Shown piece by piece: positions 14,546 through 21,869 of a stretch of 41,368 bases of DNA. The DNA is taken from assembly GCA_035316025.1 (NCBI GenBank), contig DATFXL010000046.1, forward strand, positions 1 through 41,368. Reading direction: 5' to 3'. The notes under the pieces were generated by a model that was not told where the DNA came from, did not search any database, and was given only the letters and a program-made list of their open reading frames with translations. The position numbers and the translations under genes were made by a program. Source of the DNA: JALZAA01 sp035316025 (lineage in GTDB: Bacteria; Actinomycetota; Acidimicrobiia; IMCC26256; JACDBD01). Each line of letters starts with the position of its first letter. Position 1 is the first letter of the stretch.

Positions 14546-15339
14546 GAGGACCCCCTTCTCTGACGGGTGGCGGCATCGAGAGCGGTACGCAGCTCGGAAA
14601 CGTACCTCCCCGCTTCCTCCGGTCCCCCGCCGGCCAGGACCCGCCGCACGAGCGCGCTCCCGACGATGACGCCGTCGGCCGCTCCTGCCGCCGTGACGGC
14701 CTGCTCGGCGGTAGAGATGCCCACGCCCAGCAGCACCGGCATGTCGGTCGCCGCTTTGCACCGCCGGCCCATCTCGGTCGCCGCCCCGGCGAGCTTCTCG
14801 CGCTCCCCGGTCACGCCCATGAGCGACACCCCGTACAGAAAGCCCCGCGACCGCTCGCAGATCGCGCGGAGACGCTCGTCGGGTGTCGTCGGCGCGGCCA
14901 GCAGAACGGTCTCGACGCCGGCGCCGTCGGCGGCGTCGCCCCATCCATCGAGCTCGTCCAGCGGGAGGTCGGGAATGATCGCTCCGTCGACTCCGGCATC
15001 GGCGAGCTGCGCCGCGAAACGCTGGTTTCCGGCGTGGGCGACGAGGTTGTAGTACGTCATCACGACGAGCGGGACGTTGACGTCGAGTTGCGAGGCCTCG
15101 GCGACGATCTTCGCCGGCGTGGCGCCGAGCTCGAGTGCCCGTTGTGACGCCTCCTGGATCGTGCGCCCGTCCATCACCGGATCGGAGAACGGGATGCCGA
15201 TCTCGACGGCGTCGGCACCGGCGTCGACGACGGCGCGCACGACGTCGAGCCATCCCGCGCCCAAGCCGCCGGTGATGTAGGGGGCGAGCAGCGCGCGGCC
15301 CGCATCACGTTCCCGACGCAGGTGCGTCTCGAGCTTCAC
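14542..15339 (-). CDS. trpA: Tryptophan synthase alpha subunit
   Basis: 265 residues, normal length. TrpA cleaves indole-3-glycerol phosphate to indole and glyceraldehyde 3-phosphate. The catalytic Glu (about residue 46, in AVEIGIPFSDP) and Asp (about 57, in VMDGRTIQ) are present, as are YYNLVAHAG and the phosphate-binding GVGISTAEQ. GTG 15339 overlaps the trpB stop as GTGA, so the two subunits are coupled. The frame continues upstream through trpB in another phase, but the N-terminus LETHLRRERDAGR fits the family. Confidence 0.95.
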   Translation of the reverse strand: MKLETHLRRERDAGRALLAPYITGGLGAGWLDVVRAVVDAGADAVEIGIPFSDPVMDGRTIQEASQRALELGATPAKIVAEASQLDVNVPLVVMTYYNLVAHAGNQRFAAQLADAGVDGAIIPDLPLDELDGWGDAADGAGVETVLLAAPTTPDERLRAICERSRGFLYGVSLMGVTGEREKLAGAATEMGRRCKAATDMPVLLGVGISTAEQAVTAAGAADGVIVGSALVRRVLAGGGPEEAGRYVSELRTALDAATRQRRGSS

Positions 15340-16580
15340 GCCAGCTGCTCGCCGGTGAGGCGCTCGGCTACCTGCGCCGCGTCCTTGTCGCCACGCCCCG
15401 ACAAGGTCACGAGCACGGTCGCACCTGACGGCACGGACCGCCCCGCTTCCCTTGCCAGCCATGCAATCGCGTGCGCAGGCTCGAGGGCAGGCACGATCCC
15501 CTCCGTGACCGACAGCAGCTCGAAGCCGGCAACCGCTTCCTCGTCGGTCGCGTACGGATACTCGGCACGGCCGATCGCGGCCAGCTGCGCGTGCTCCGGG
15601 CCCACACCTGGATAGTCGAGCCCGGCGCTGATCGAGTGCGCCTCCCGGATCTGCCCATCCTCGTCCTGGAGGAACAACGAACGGGCACCATGGAGGACCC
15701 CTGGAACGCCCCGGTTGACGGAGGCGCCGTGCTTGCCCGTCTCCGGGCCGAGCCCGCCCGCCTCGACGCCTACGAGACGGACGTGCGGCAGATCGACGAA
15801 CGCGGCGAACGTCCCGATCGCGTTCGATCCGCCGCCGACACACGCGACGACGTAGTCGGGGTCGGCGCCGTCGAGGACCTGACGGCACTGTTGCCGCGCT
15901 TCATCGCCGACGATGCGCTGGAACTCGCGCACCATCCACGGAAACGGGTGCGGGCCGACGACCGAGCCGATGCAGTAGTGGGTCGCCTCGACACTGGCGA
16001 CCCAGTCGCGCAGCGTCTCGTTGATGGCGTCCTTGAGCGTCGCACTGCCGGACTGGACCGCCACCACGCGCGCGCCGAGCAACTTCATGCGGAAGACGTT
16101 GAGCGCCTGCCGCTCGATGTCGACCGCGCCCATGAACACGGTGCAATCCAGACCGAAAAGGGCCGCCGCCGTCGCCGTCGCCACCCCGTGTTGCCCGGCG
16201 CCCGTCTCGGCGATCACGCGATGCTTGCCCATCCGCCGCGTCAACAGAGCCTGCCCCAACACGTTGTTGATCTTGTGCGAGCCCGTGTGCGTGAGGTCCT
16301 CCCTCTTCAGCAGAACCCGCACCCCGAGGCGCTCGCTCAGTCGCCGGCATTCGGTTACGGGCGTGGGCCGTCCCGCGTACGACGTGAGGAGCGAGGCGTA
16401 CTCACTGCGGAACAGGTCGTCCGTCCACGCGCCCCGGAACTCGCGCTCCAGCTCCTCGAGGGCGGGAACGAGTGTCTCCGGCACGAACCGGCCACCGAAC
16501 TCGCCGTAGCGGCCCAGCCCCGCCGGCGCCGGGCCGGGCAGGTCGAAGCGGACGGTCTCCCCCCGCACGGGCGCGGTCAT
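15336..16580 (-). CDS. trpB: Tryptophan synthase beta subunit (TrpB1 type)
   Basis: 414 residues. It joins indole and serine to make tryptophan using pyridoxal phosphate. The Schiff-base Lys is about residue 103 in THTGSHKINN, the phosphate loop is CVGGGSNAIG, and the N-terminus GRYGEFGGRFVPETL is the TrpB1 signature. ATG 16580 is fixed by a TACAAT -10 element exactly 6 bases upstream, which makes a leaderless transcript; in-frame codons further upstream precede the promoter. It heads the trpB-trpA-hydrolase-HIT run and diverges from the nitronate monooxygenase gene. Confidence 0.95.
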   Translation of the reverse strand: MTAPVRGETVRFDLPGPAPAGLGRYGEFGGRFVPETLVPALEELEREFRGAWTDDLFRSEYASLLTSYAGRPTPVTECRRLSERLGVRVLLKREDLTHTGSHKINNVLGQALLTRRMGKHRVIAETGAGQHGVATATAAALFGLDCTVFMGAVDIERQALNVFRMKLLGARVVAVQSGSATLKDAINETLRDWVASVEATHYCIGSVVGPHPFPWMVREFQRIVGDEARQQCRQVLDGADPDYVVACVGGGSNAIGTFAAFVDLPHVRLVGVEAGGLGPETGKHGASVNRGVPGVLHGARSLFLQDEDGQIREAHSISAGLDYPGVGPEHAQLAAIGRAEYPYATDEEAVAGFELLSVTEGIVPALEPAHAIAWLAREAGRSVPSGATVLVTLSGRGDKDAAQVAERLTGEQLA

Positions 16581-16586
16581 GGGCGG

Positions 16587-16592
16587 ATTGTA
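16587..16592 (-). promoter_or_regulatory. trpB -10 element, leaderless spacing
   Basis: TACAAT on the minus strand is followed by 6 bases (CCGCCC) and then the trpB ATG. With normal -10 geometry the first transcribed base is the A of ATG. This leaves no leader in which an attenuator or T-box could form. Confidence 0.65.
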
Positions 16593-16667
16593 CGAGGACG
16601 CTTCCAAGCGCCCACGGGCGATCCGGCCCATGCCCGCCGCTCCGCTCCCGTCTGCTTTCATCGAACA

Positions 16668-17624
16668 GTGCTCCCGACCCGATTTACCAAGCTCGTCGGC
16701 TGCGAGCTCCCGATCCAGCAGGCCGGAATGGGTGGTGTCGCGAGCCCGGACCTCGCGATCGCGGTGTCGGCTGCGGGGGGGCTCGGGACGGTCGCGCTGC
16801 CCGTGGTGCCGGCGGGCAAAGTCGCCGGGGCGCTCGAGGCGATGGCACGGCGCACGAGCGCGCCGTTGGGATTCAACGTCCTGATGCCGTTCGTCGACCG
16901 CGACGCCGTCGAGGCCGCGTCATCTCGCTGTCGGCTTGTCGAGTTCTTCTACGGCGATCCCGTCGCCGACCTCGTCGGGCTCGTGCACGAGGGTGGTGCG
17001 CTCGCCGCCTGGCAGGTCGGCTCTGTCGCCGAGGCGGAAGCAGCGCGCGATGCCGGGTGCGACATGGTGATCGCCCAGGGCGTCGAAGCAGGAGGGCACG
17101 TGCGCGGGCGCGTCGAGCTGCTCGCGCTCCTGTCAGGGGTCCTCGAGGCCGTCGGCGTCCCCGTGGTCGCCGCCGGCGGGATCGGGAGCCCGCGCGCCGC
17201 GGCCACGGCATTCGCCGCCGGTGCGGACGCGGTTCGCGTCGGCACACGGTTCGTGGCGACGCAGGAGGCGGACACGCACCCGCAGTACGCCGACGCGCTC
17301 GTCGCCGCGCGAGCGTCGGACACCGTCCTGACGGACACGTTCTCGGTCATGTGGCCCGACGCCCCCCACCGGGTCCTGCGCTCTTGCGTCGACCGCGCGC
17401 ACGAAATCGGCACCGACCCGGTGGGCGAGCTCGAGATCGACAGCACGACCATGCCGGTGCCCCGGTTCTCCGTGCTGGTCCCGACTCGGGCGGCCCGGGG
17501 TGCAGTCGATGCGATGGCCCTCTATGCCGGCGAGTCCGTGACCGACGTCGTCGCGGTGGTGCCCGCCCGCGACGTCGTCCTCGAGATCACCGCCGGCGCC
17601 GAGGAGCTGCTGCGCGGCGGATGA
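16668..17624 (+). CDS. Nitronate monooxygenase / FabK-like FMN oxidoreductase
   Basis: 318 residues, a TIM-barrel flavoprotein of the 2-nitropropane dioxygenase family. Motifs are IQQAGMGGVASPDLAIAVSA at the N-terminus, IAQGVEAGGHVRG with the catalytic-base His, the FMN phosphate site VVAAGGIGSPRAA, and GADAVRVGTRFVAT. Members oxidise nitronates; some relatives are enoyl-ACP reductases (FabK). As a FabI is present nearby, nitronate detoxification is the more likely role (inference). GTG 16668 starts the family core at once. A poor -10-like TTTCAT lies 6 bases upstream. It diverges from trpB. Confidence 0.85.
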   Translation: MLPTRFTKLVGCELPIQQAGMGGVASPDLAIAVSAAGGLGTVALPVVPAGKVAGALEAMARRTSAPLGFNVLMPFVDRDAVEAASSRCRLVEFFYGDPVADLVGLVHEGGALAAWQVGSVAEAEAARDAGCDMVIAQGVEAGGHVRGRVELLALLSGVLEAVGVPVVAAGGIGSPRAAATAFAAGADAVRVGTRFVATQEADTHPQYADALVAARASDTVLTDTFSVMWPDAPHRVLRSCVDRAHEIGTDPVGELEIDSTTMPVPRFSVLVPTRAARGAVDAMALYAGESVTDVVAVVPARDVVLEITAGAEELLRGG

Positions 17625-17699
17625 CGGGCCTGCGACCAGCGGTTTCGCGGCTCCCGGGTTCCGGGGATCCTGGCGGAGGCGGAACGGAGGAGGGGCGCC

Positions 17700-17981
17700 A
17701 TGCAGCATTCGCAGATTCCACACCCTTCCGGCTTCGCGGGAGCCGAAGCGCTGGAGCCGAGGCGTGCGGCCGATGACCTGGCCGACCTGGTGCGCATCGG
17801 CGATTTCCTCGCCCCCGAGACGCACCGGCAAGGCGGGTTCGATCACGCGGCTTCGGCGGTACGGGAATGGGCGGAGGACGACGTCGAGATGATGGCGGCC
17901 GCCGAGCGCATCGCCCGGCGTCGGCACCACGACGAGTCGGCGGAGATCCTCCATCGCGCCCGCGTGCTCGCGGCCGCGTAG
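17700..17981 (+). CDS. Small protein of unknown function
   Basis: 93 residues, ATG preceded by a strong ribosome site (GGAGGAGGGG). The sequence is soluble and probably helical, with an acid-rich centre (REWAEDDVEMMAAAERIARR), several histidines and no signal peptide. I do not recognise the family. It follows the nitronate monooxygenase gene on the same strand after 75 bases and converges on the aldo/keto reductase. An alternative frame beginning at ATG 17622 overlaps it but gives low-complexity Gly/Arg sequence and is less likely. Confidence 0.6.
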   Translation: MQHSQIPHPSGFAGAEALEPRRAADDLADLVRIGDFLAPETHRQGGFDHAASAVREWAEDDVEMMAAAERIARRRHHDESAEILHRARVLAAA

Positions 17982-18004
17982 CGGGCTGCTTTCTCGCGGG
18001 GTCG

Positions 18005-18865
18005 TCAGTCGCCGCTCGTGAGGAGGCGGACCTCGCCTTCGTTCAGCTCGAGGGCGGCGGCCGCGACGTTCTCCTCGAGGTGGGCGACGGAGCCGGTGCC
18101 CGGGATCGGCAGCATCACCGGCGATAGGTTCAGCAGCCACGCCAGCGCCACCTGGTGGACGGTCGCGCCGCGCCGGCGCGCGACTTCCTGCACGCCGCGG
18201 TTGGACTCGTGGTCCTGGATCGGCGCCCACGGCAGGAACGCGAGCTCGTCCTGCTCGCACGCCTCGAGCACTGGATCCGAGCTTCGGTCGGCATGGTTGT
18301 ACCGGTTCTGGACGGACACGATCGGCGTGATGCGCCGCGCCTCGCGCAGCTGCGGGACCGTCACGTTGCTCAGCCCGATGTGGCGGATCTTGCCCTCCCG
18401 ATGGAGCTCGATGAGCGCGCCGATCGACTCGCCGAACGGCACCGACGGGTCTGGCCGGTGGAACTGGTACAGCGGGATCTGCTCGAGCCGAAGGCGACGG
18501 AGGCTGCCCTCGCACGCCTCCTTCAGGTGGTCGGGGCGGCCGTTCGCCGGCCACCGGCCCGGGCCGGGACGTTCGAGGCCGCCCTTGGTCGCGATGACGA
18601 GGCTGTCGGGATACGGGTACAGCGCCTCGGCGATGAGGTTCTCGCTCACCTCGGGGCCGTACGAATCGGCGGTGTCGATGAAGTTGGTGTCGAGCTCGAT
18701 CGCGCGGCGCAACACCGCTTTGGCCTCGTCGACGTCGGGCGGATCGCCCCACACTCCGCGGCCGGTGATGCGCATGGCGCCGAAGGCGAGCCGGTTGACG
18801 GTGAACTCACCGCCGATGGTGACCGTGCCCGCGGCGGCTGCACTGGGAGCGTTCGAAGGGGCCAT
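18005..18865 (-). CDS. Aldo/keto reductase
   Basis: 286 residues, TIM-barrel NADPH-dependent oxidoreductase. The tetrad is visible: Asp in FIDTADSYGPE with the catalytic Tyr in the same motif, Lys in VIATKGG, and His in YQFHRPDP. C-terminal cofactor-binding residues lie in LPIPGTGSVAHLEEN. It reduces aldehydes or ketones; the specific substrate is unknown. The overall pattern is closest to the bacterial PdxI/YajO-like single-domain group (low confidence). ATG 18865 is exactly 6 bases after a TAGTGT -10 element, so it has its own promoter in the 46-base gap after trpF despite lying on the same strand. Confidence 0.88.
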   Translation of the reverse strand: MAPSNAPSAAAAGTVTIGGEFTVNRLAFGAMRITGRGVWGDPPDVDEAKAVLRRAIELDTNFIDTADSYGPEVSENLIAEALYPYPDSLVIATKGGLERPGPGRWPANGRPDHLKEACEGSLRRLRLEQIPLYQFHRPDPSVPFGESIGALIELHREGKIRHIGLSNVTVPQLREARRITPIVSVQNRYNHADRSSDPVLEACEQDELAFLPWAPIQDHESNRGVQEVARRRGATVHQVALAWLLNLSPVMLPIPGTGSVAHLEENVAAAALELNEGEVRLLTSGD

Positions 18866-18871
18866 GAGCCC

Positions 18872-18877
18872 ACACTA
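18872..18877 (-). promoter_or_regulatory. -10 element of the aldo/keto reductase gene
   Basis: TAGTGT on the minus strand, 6 bases (GGGCTC), then ATG 18865. The spacing matches a transcript beginning on the start codon. No -35 match is evident. Confidence 0.55.
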
Positions 18878-18911
18878 CGGCGGTGGCACCCCGCTCCCGG
18901 ACGGGCGCGCG

Positions 18912-19598
18912 TCAGGCGCCTTCGGCCTGCCAGTCGTAGGGATGTCGGCGCTCGGCCGCGGCCGCTCGTTCGTGCTCGAGCGCCGCGCTCGCGGCTCGCG
19001 CCGCCTCGATGAACCGCCGCAGCTTGCGTGCGTCCTTACGGCCGCTGCCGGGTGCGGTCTCGACGCCGGTCGAGACGTCGACGCCCCAGGGGCGGACCCG
19101 CCAGACCGCCTCGGCGACGTTGTCGGGCGAGAGGCCGCCGGCGAGCATGAGCCGGACGTCGTCCAGCGCGCCGTCGATCTGCACCCAGTCGAACACGCGA
19201 CCCGCCTCGGGTTTCGGCGCTTCGACCAGCACGACGTCGGCGGGGCCGTCCGACGCCATGGTCAGCGCCGGATCGCCGGCCGTGAACCCCTGGATGACGC
19301 GCCGCACGCGCTGCCGCACCCAGGCGACCTCGCCCGGTGGCTCCCGGCCGTGCAACTGCGCCGCCTTGAGCCCGACCCGGTTCACGACCTCGACCACCCG
19401 CTCGGGCCGCTCGTCGCGGAAGACGCCGACCGTCAGCACCTCGTCGTAGGGAAGGTGCTTCACGATGTCGGATGCCTCGTTGACGGTCACCATGCGCGGG
19501 CTCCCGGACGCGAACACGAATCCGAGCGCGTCCGCTCCGAGCGCCACCGAAAGGAGCGCGTCCTCCTCCGTCGTGATGCCACAGATCTTGATGAACAT
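18912..19598 (-). CDS. trpF: Phosphoribosylanthranilate isomerase
   Basis: 228 residues, (beta/alpha)8 barrel. It isomerises phosphoribosylanthranilate to CdRP in tryptophan synthesis. The N-terminal FIKICGITTEEDA with the catalytic Cys (about residue 6) is diagnostic. GFVFASGSPRMV, VQIDGALDD and MLAGGLSPDNVAEAV complete the pattern. The C-terminal 30 residues are an extra Ala/Arg/Glu-rich helix (AARAASAALEHERAAAAERR) beyond the usual end. ATG 19598 was chosen on the motif; it follows trpB2 after 111 bases that contain a hairpin and AT-rich TATAG, so it may also have its own promoter. Confidence 0.92.
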   Translation of the reverse strand: MFIKICGITTEEDALLSVALGADALGFVFASGSPRMVTVNEASDIVKHLPYDEVLTVGVFRDERPERVVEVVNRVGLKAAQLHGREPPGEVAWVRQRVRRVIQGFTAGDPALTMASDGPADVVLVEAPKPEAGRVFDWVQIDGALDDVRLMLAGGLSPDNVAEAVWRVRPWGVDVSTGVETAPGSGRKDARKLRRFIEAARAASAALEHERAAAAERRHPYDWQAEGA

Positions 19599-19670
19599 CC
19601 GCTTGCCGTCGCTTCGTCCGGTCGTTCGAGCCCTTCTATAGGTAGCGCACCGGACGCGGCAGTTGGTGGA

Positions 19671-19686
19671 CGGTCGCGTGCGACCG
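19671..19686. terminator. Hairpin between trpB2 and trpF
   Basis: CGGTCGC-GT-GCGACCG is a perfect 7-2-7 inverted repeat, 23 bases past the trpB2 stop on the minus strand. It could reduce read-through from trpB2 into trpF or protect the mRNA end. No T-tract. Confidence 0.4.
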
Positions 19687-19709
19687 ATCACGGCGCGACG
19701 ACGGTCGTT

Positions 19710-20963
19710 CTACGCGTCGATCAGGCGACCGTGGAGGAAGTCGTCGTACGCCGACAGGTCGAGGAGGCCGTGACCGCTGAAGTTGAAGAGGATCACGCGC
19801 TCCTCACCTGTCTCCTTGGCGGCCAGCGCCTCGTCGATCACGGCACGGATGGCGTGGCCCGCCTCCGGGGCGGGGAGCTTGCCCTCGGCGTTGACGAACT
19901 GGATCGATGCGTCGAACGTCTTGCCCTGCGGATAGGCGACGGCTTCCATCCTGCCGCTGCGCACCAGGCTCGAGATGATGGGCGAGTCGCCGTGGTACCG
20001 CAGCCCGCCGGCGTGGATGGGCGGGGGCACGAACTCGTGGCCGAGCGTGTACATCGAGAGCAACGGCGTCATGCCGGCGGTGTCGCCGAAGTCGTACTCG
20101 AACACGCCTTCCGTGAGCGTCGGGCACGAGGACGGCTCGGCGGCCACGAGCCGCACGCTGTCGTCCGGAACGAACGGCAAGGCGATCCCACCGAGGTTCG
20201 ATCCGCCGCCGCAGCTGCTGATGACGACGTCGGGGCGCGCGTCGCCGGCCAGCGCGAGCTGCTCCTTCGCCTCGAGCCCGATGACCGTCTGGTGCAGCAG
20301 CACGTGGTTGAGCACAGAACCGAGGGAGTAATGCGTATCGTCGCGTCCCACGGCGTCGCGAACTGCGTCGCTGATCGCAAGCCCGAGGGACCCGGGATGG
20401 TCGGGATCGTCGACCGGTGAGGGGACGACCTCACTCCCCCACGTCTCCATCATGACCTTGCGGTAAGGCTTCTGGTCGAACGAGGCCCGCACCATGTACA
20501 CCTTGCAGTCGATCCCGAACTGCGCGCACGCGTACGCCAGCGCGCTACCCCACTGCCCGGCGCCCGTCTCGGTCGTGAGACGCTGCACGCCCTCGGCCTT
20601 GTTGTAGAACGCCTGGGCCACGGCTGTGTTCGGCTTGTGCGAGCCTGCCGGTGAAAGCGACTCGTCCTTGTAGTAGATGCGAGCCGGCGTTCCCAGCGCG
20701 GCCTCGAGCCGCTCCGCCCGTACGAGCGGCGTCGGGCGCCACACACGGAGGATGTCGAGCACTTCGCCCGGGATGTCGATCCACGGGTCGGTCGATACCT
20801 CTTGCGCGATGAGACCCATCGGAAAGAGCGACGCGAGATCGTCGGGGCCGATCGGCTCGCGGGTCGCGGGATGCAGGGGCGGCTGGGGCGGCTCCGGCAT
20901 GACCGGCAGCGCGTTGAACCACGCGCTCGGAATCTGCTCCTCCGACAGGACGATTCGAGTCAC
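19710..20963 (-). CDS. trpB2: Tryptophan synthase beta-like protein TrpB2
   Basis: 417 residues, fold-type II PLP enzyme. It has the TrpB2 features: a longer N-terminal region (LPVMPEPPQPPLHPATREPI), the Lys about residue 110 in SPAGSHKPNTAVAQ instead of the TrpB1 HTGSHKINN, and SSCGGGSNLGG. TrpB2 enzymes make tryptophan from indole and serine but often do not pair well with standard TrpA. They are linked to indole salvage or act as a second beta subunit. GTG 20963 overlaps the trpC stop as GTGA and has AGGAGGGA upstream. The window also holds a standard trpB next to trpA, so this is a second, divergent copy rather than a replacement. Confidence 0.9.
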   Translation of the reverse strand: MTRIVLSEEQIPSAWFNALPVMPEPPQPPLHPATREPIGPDDLASLFPMGLIAQEVSTDPWIDIPGEVLDILRVWRPTPLVRAERLEAALGTPARIYYKDESLSPAGSHKPNTAVAQAFYNKAEGVQRLTTETGAGQWGSALAYACAQFGIDCKVYMVRASFDQKPYRKVMMETWGSEVVPSPVDDPDHPGSLGLAISDAVRDAVGRDDTHYSLGSVLNHVLLHQTVIGLEAKEQLALAGDARPDVVISSCGGGSNLGGIALPFVPDDSVRLVAAEPSSCPTLTEGVFEYDFGDTAGMTPLLSMYTLGHEFVPPPIHAGGLRYHGDSPIISSLVRSGRMEAVAYPQGKTFDASIQFVNAEGKLPAPEAGHAIRAVIDEALAAKETGEERVILFNFSGHGLLDLSAYDDFLHGRLIDA

Positions 20964-21769
20964 CGTTCCCTCCTGGGTTGCACGGAATGCGAGCTCATTG
21001 CCTGCACGAGCGCGATCGGGTCGTGGCTGCGCACGAGCGCCTCGCCGACGAGGACGGCGTCGTACCCGACGTCGGCCATGCGCCCAGCGTCTTCGGCCGA
21101 CCGGATCGCGCTCTCGGCGACCGCGGCGACGTCCGCCGGGATGCGCTGGACGAGGCGCTCGCTCAGGCCGAGGTCCTCGCCGAAAGTGCCCAGGTCGCGG
21201 GCGTTCACCCCCACGACGGTGGCACCGCCGGCGAGGGCCCGGTCGAGCTCGGCGTCGTCGTGCGCCTCCACCAGCGCGACGATGCCGATTTCCTCGGCGA
21301 GCCGGCGCAACCCCGCGAGCAGCGCGTCGTCGGGCAGCGCGGCCACGATCAGGAGCACGGCATCGGCGCCGACGGCGCGCGACTCGTAGACCTGCGTCTC
21401 GTCGATCGTGAAGTCCTTGCGGAGCGCAGGGAGCTCGACGGTGGCACGCGCCGTCCGCAGATCGTCGACCGAGCCGCCGAAGAAAGGCTGATCCGTGAGG
21501 ACGGACAACGCGGCCGCGCCGCCCGTCTCGTAGGCCTTGGCGACGACGGCCGGATCGAGATCGGGCGCCAGCGAGCCCTTCGACGGCGATCGGCGCTTGA
21601 TCTCGCCGATGACGGCGAGCCGGCCGTCGAGGCGCCGGAGCGCGCCGGCGAAGTCGCGCGCCGGGTTTGCTTCGAGAGCCGCCCGCCGCAACGTGTCGCG
21701 CGCCTCGGACTCCTGCATCAGCGCGAGCTCGGCTCGTTTGGCGGCGAGGATCTCCTCGAGCACGCTCAT
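20960..21769 (-). CDS. trpC: Indole-3-glycerol phosphate synthase
   Basis: 269 residues, standalone TrpC barrel. It converts CdRP to indole-3-glycerol phosphate. Signature segments are VIGEIKRRSPSKGSL, ALSVLTDQPFFGGS, LRKDFTIDETQVYE, VGVNARDLGTF and AESAIRSAEDAGR. ATG 21769 matches the family start (MSVLEEILAAKRAEL). The longer in-frame extension would overlap the divergent glycosidase. TACACT lies 9 bases upstream, so the leader would be only about 3 bases. Coupled to trpB2 by a 4-base overlap. Confidence 0.94.
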   Translation of the reverse strand: MSVLEEILAAKRAELALMQESEARDTLRRAALEANPARDFAGALRRLDGRLAVIGEIKRRSPSKGSLAPDLDPAVVAKAYETGGAAALSVLTDQPFFGGSVDDLRTARATVELPALRKDFTIDETQVYESRAVGADAVLLIVAALPDDALLAGLRRLAEEIGIVALVEAHDDAELDRALAGGATVVGVNARDLGTFGEDLGLSERLVQRIPADVAAVAESAIRSAEDAGRMADVGYDAVLVGEALVRSHDPIALVQAMSSHSVQPRRER

Positions 21770-21778
21770 GCGCTCGTG

Positions 21779-21798
21779 AGTGTACGGCGGCTTAGGAT
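21779..21798. promoter_or_regulatory. Back-to-back -10 elements for trpC and the glycosidase
   Basis: TACACT (minus, complement of 21779-21784) is 9 bases before the trpC ATG. TAGGAT (plus, 21793-21798) would start a transcript near 21805 with a leader of about 65 bases before ATG 21870. With only 8 bases between the two elements, polymerases facing opposite ways would compete for overlapping -35 regions. Confidence 0.45.
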
Positions 21799-21869
21799 GC
21801 GCGGCGTCGGCGACTTTGCGGACCGGCGCCGCAGAGCCGGAGTCTGCGACGGCGCCAACGAGGAGATTC

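Noticed and set aside
16656..16661. TTTCAT 6 bases before the nitronate monooxygenase GTG as another leaderless -10
   Set aside because: It lacks the conserved A at the second position; spacing fits but the match is too poor to list.
17622..17776. Alternative short gene starting ATG 17622 in the monooxygenase stop
   Set aside because: Low-complexity Gly/Arg protein; the overlapping frame from 17700 has a much better ribosome site and composition.
18018..20420. 800-codon open frame on the plus strand
   Set aside because: It lies antisense to the aldo/keto reductase, trpF and trpB2, all clearly recognisable; long antisense frames are expected at high GC.
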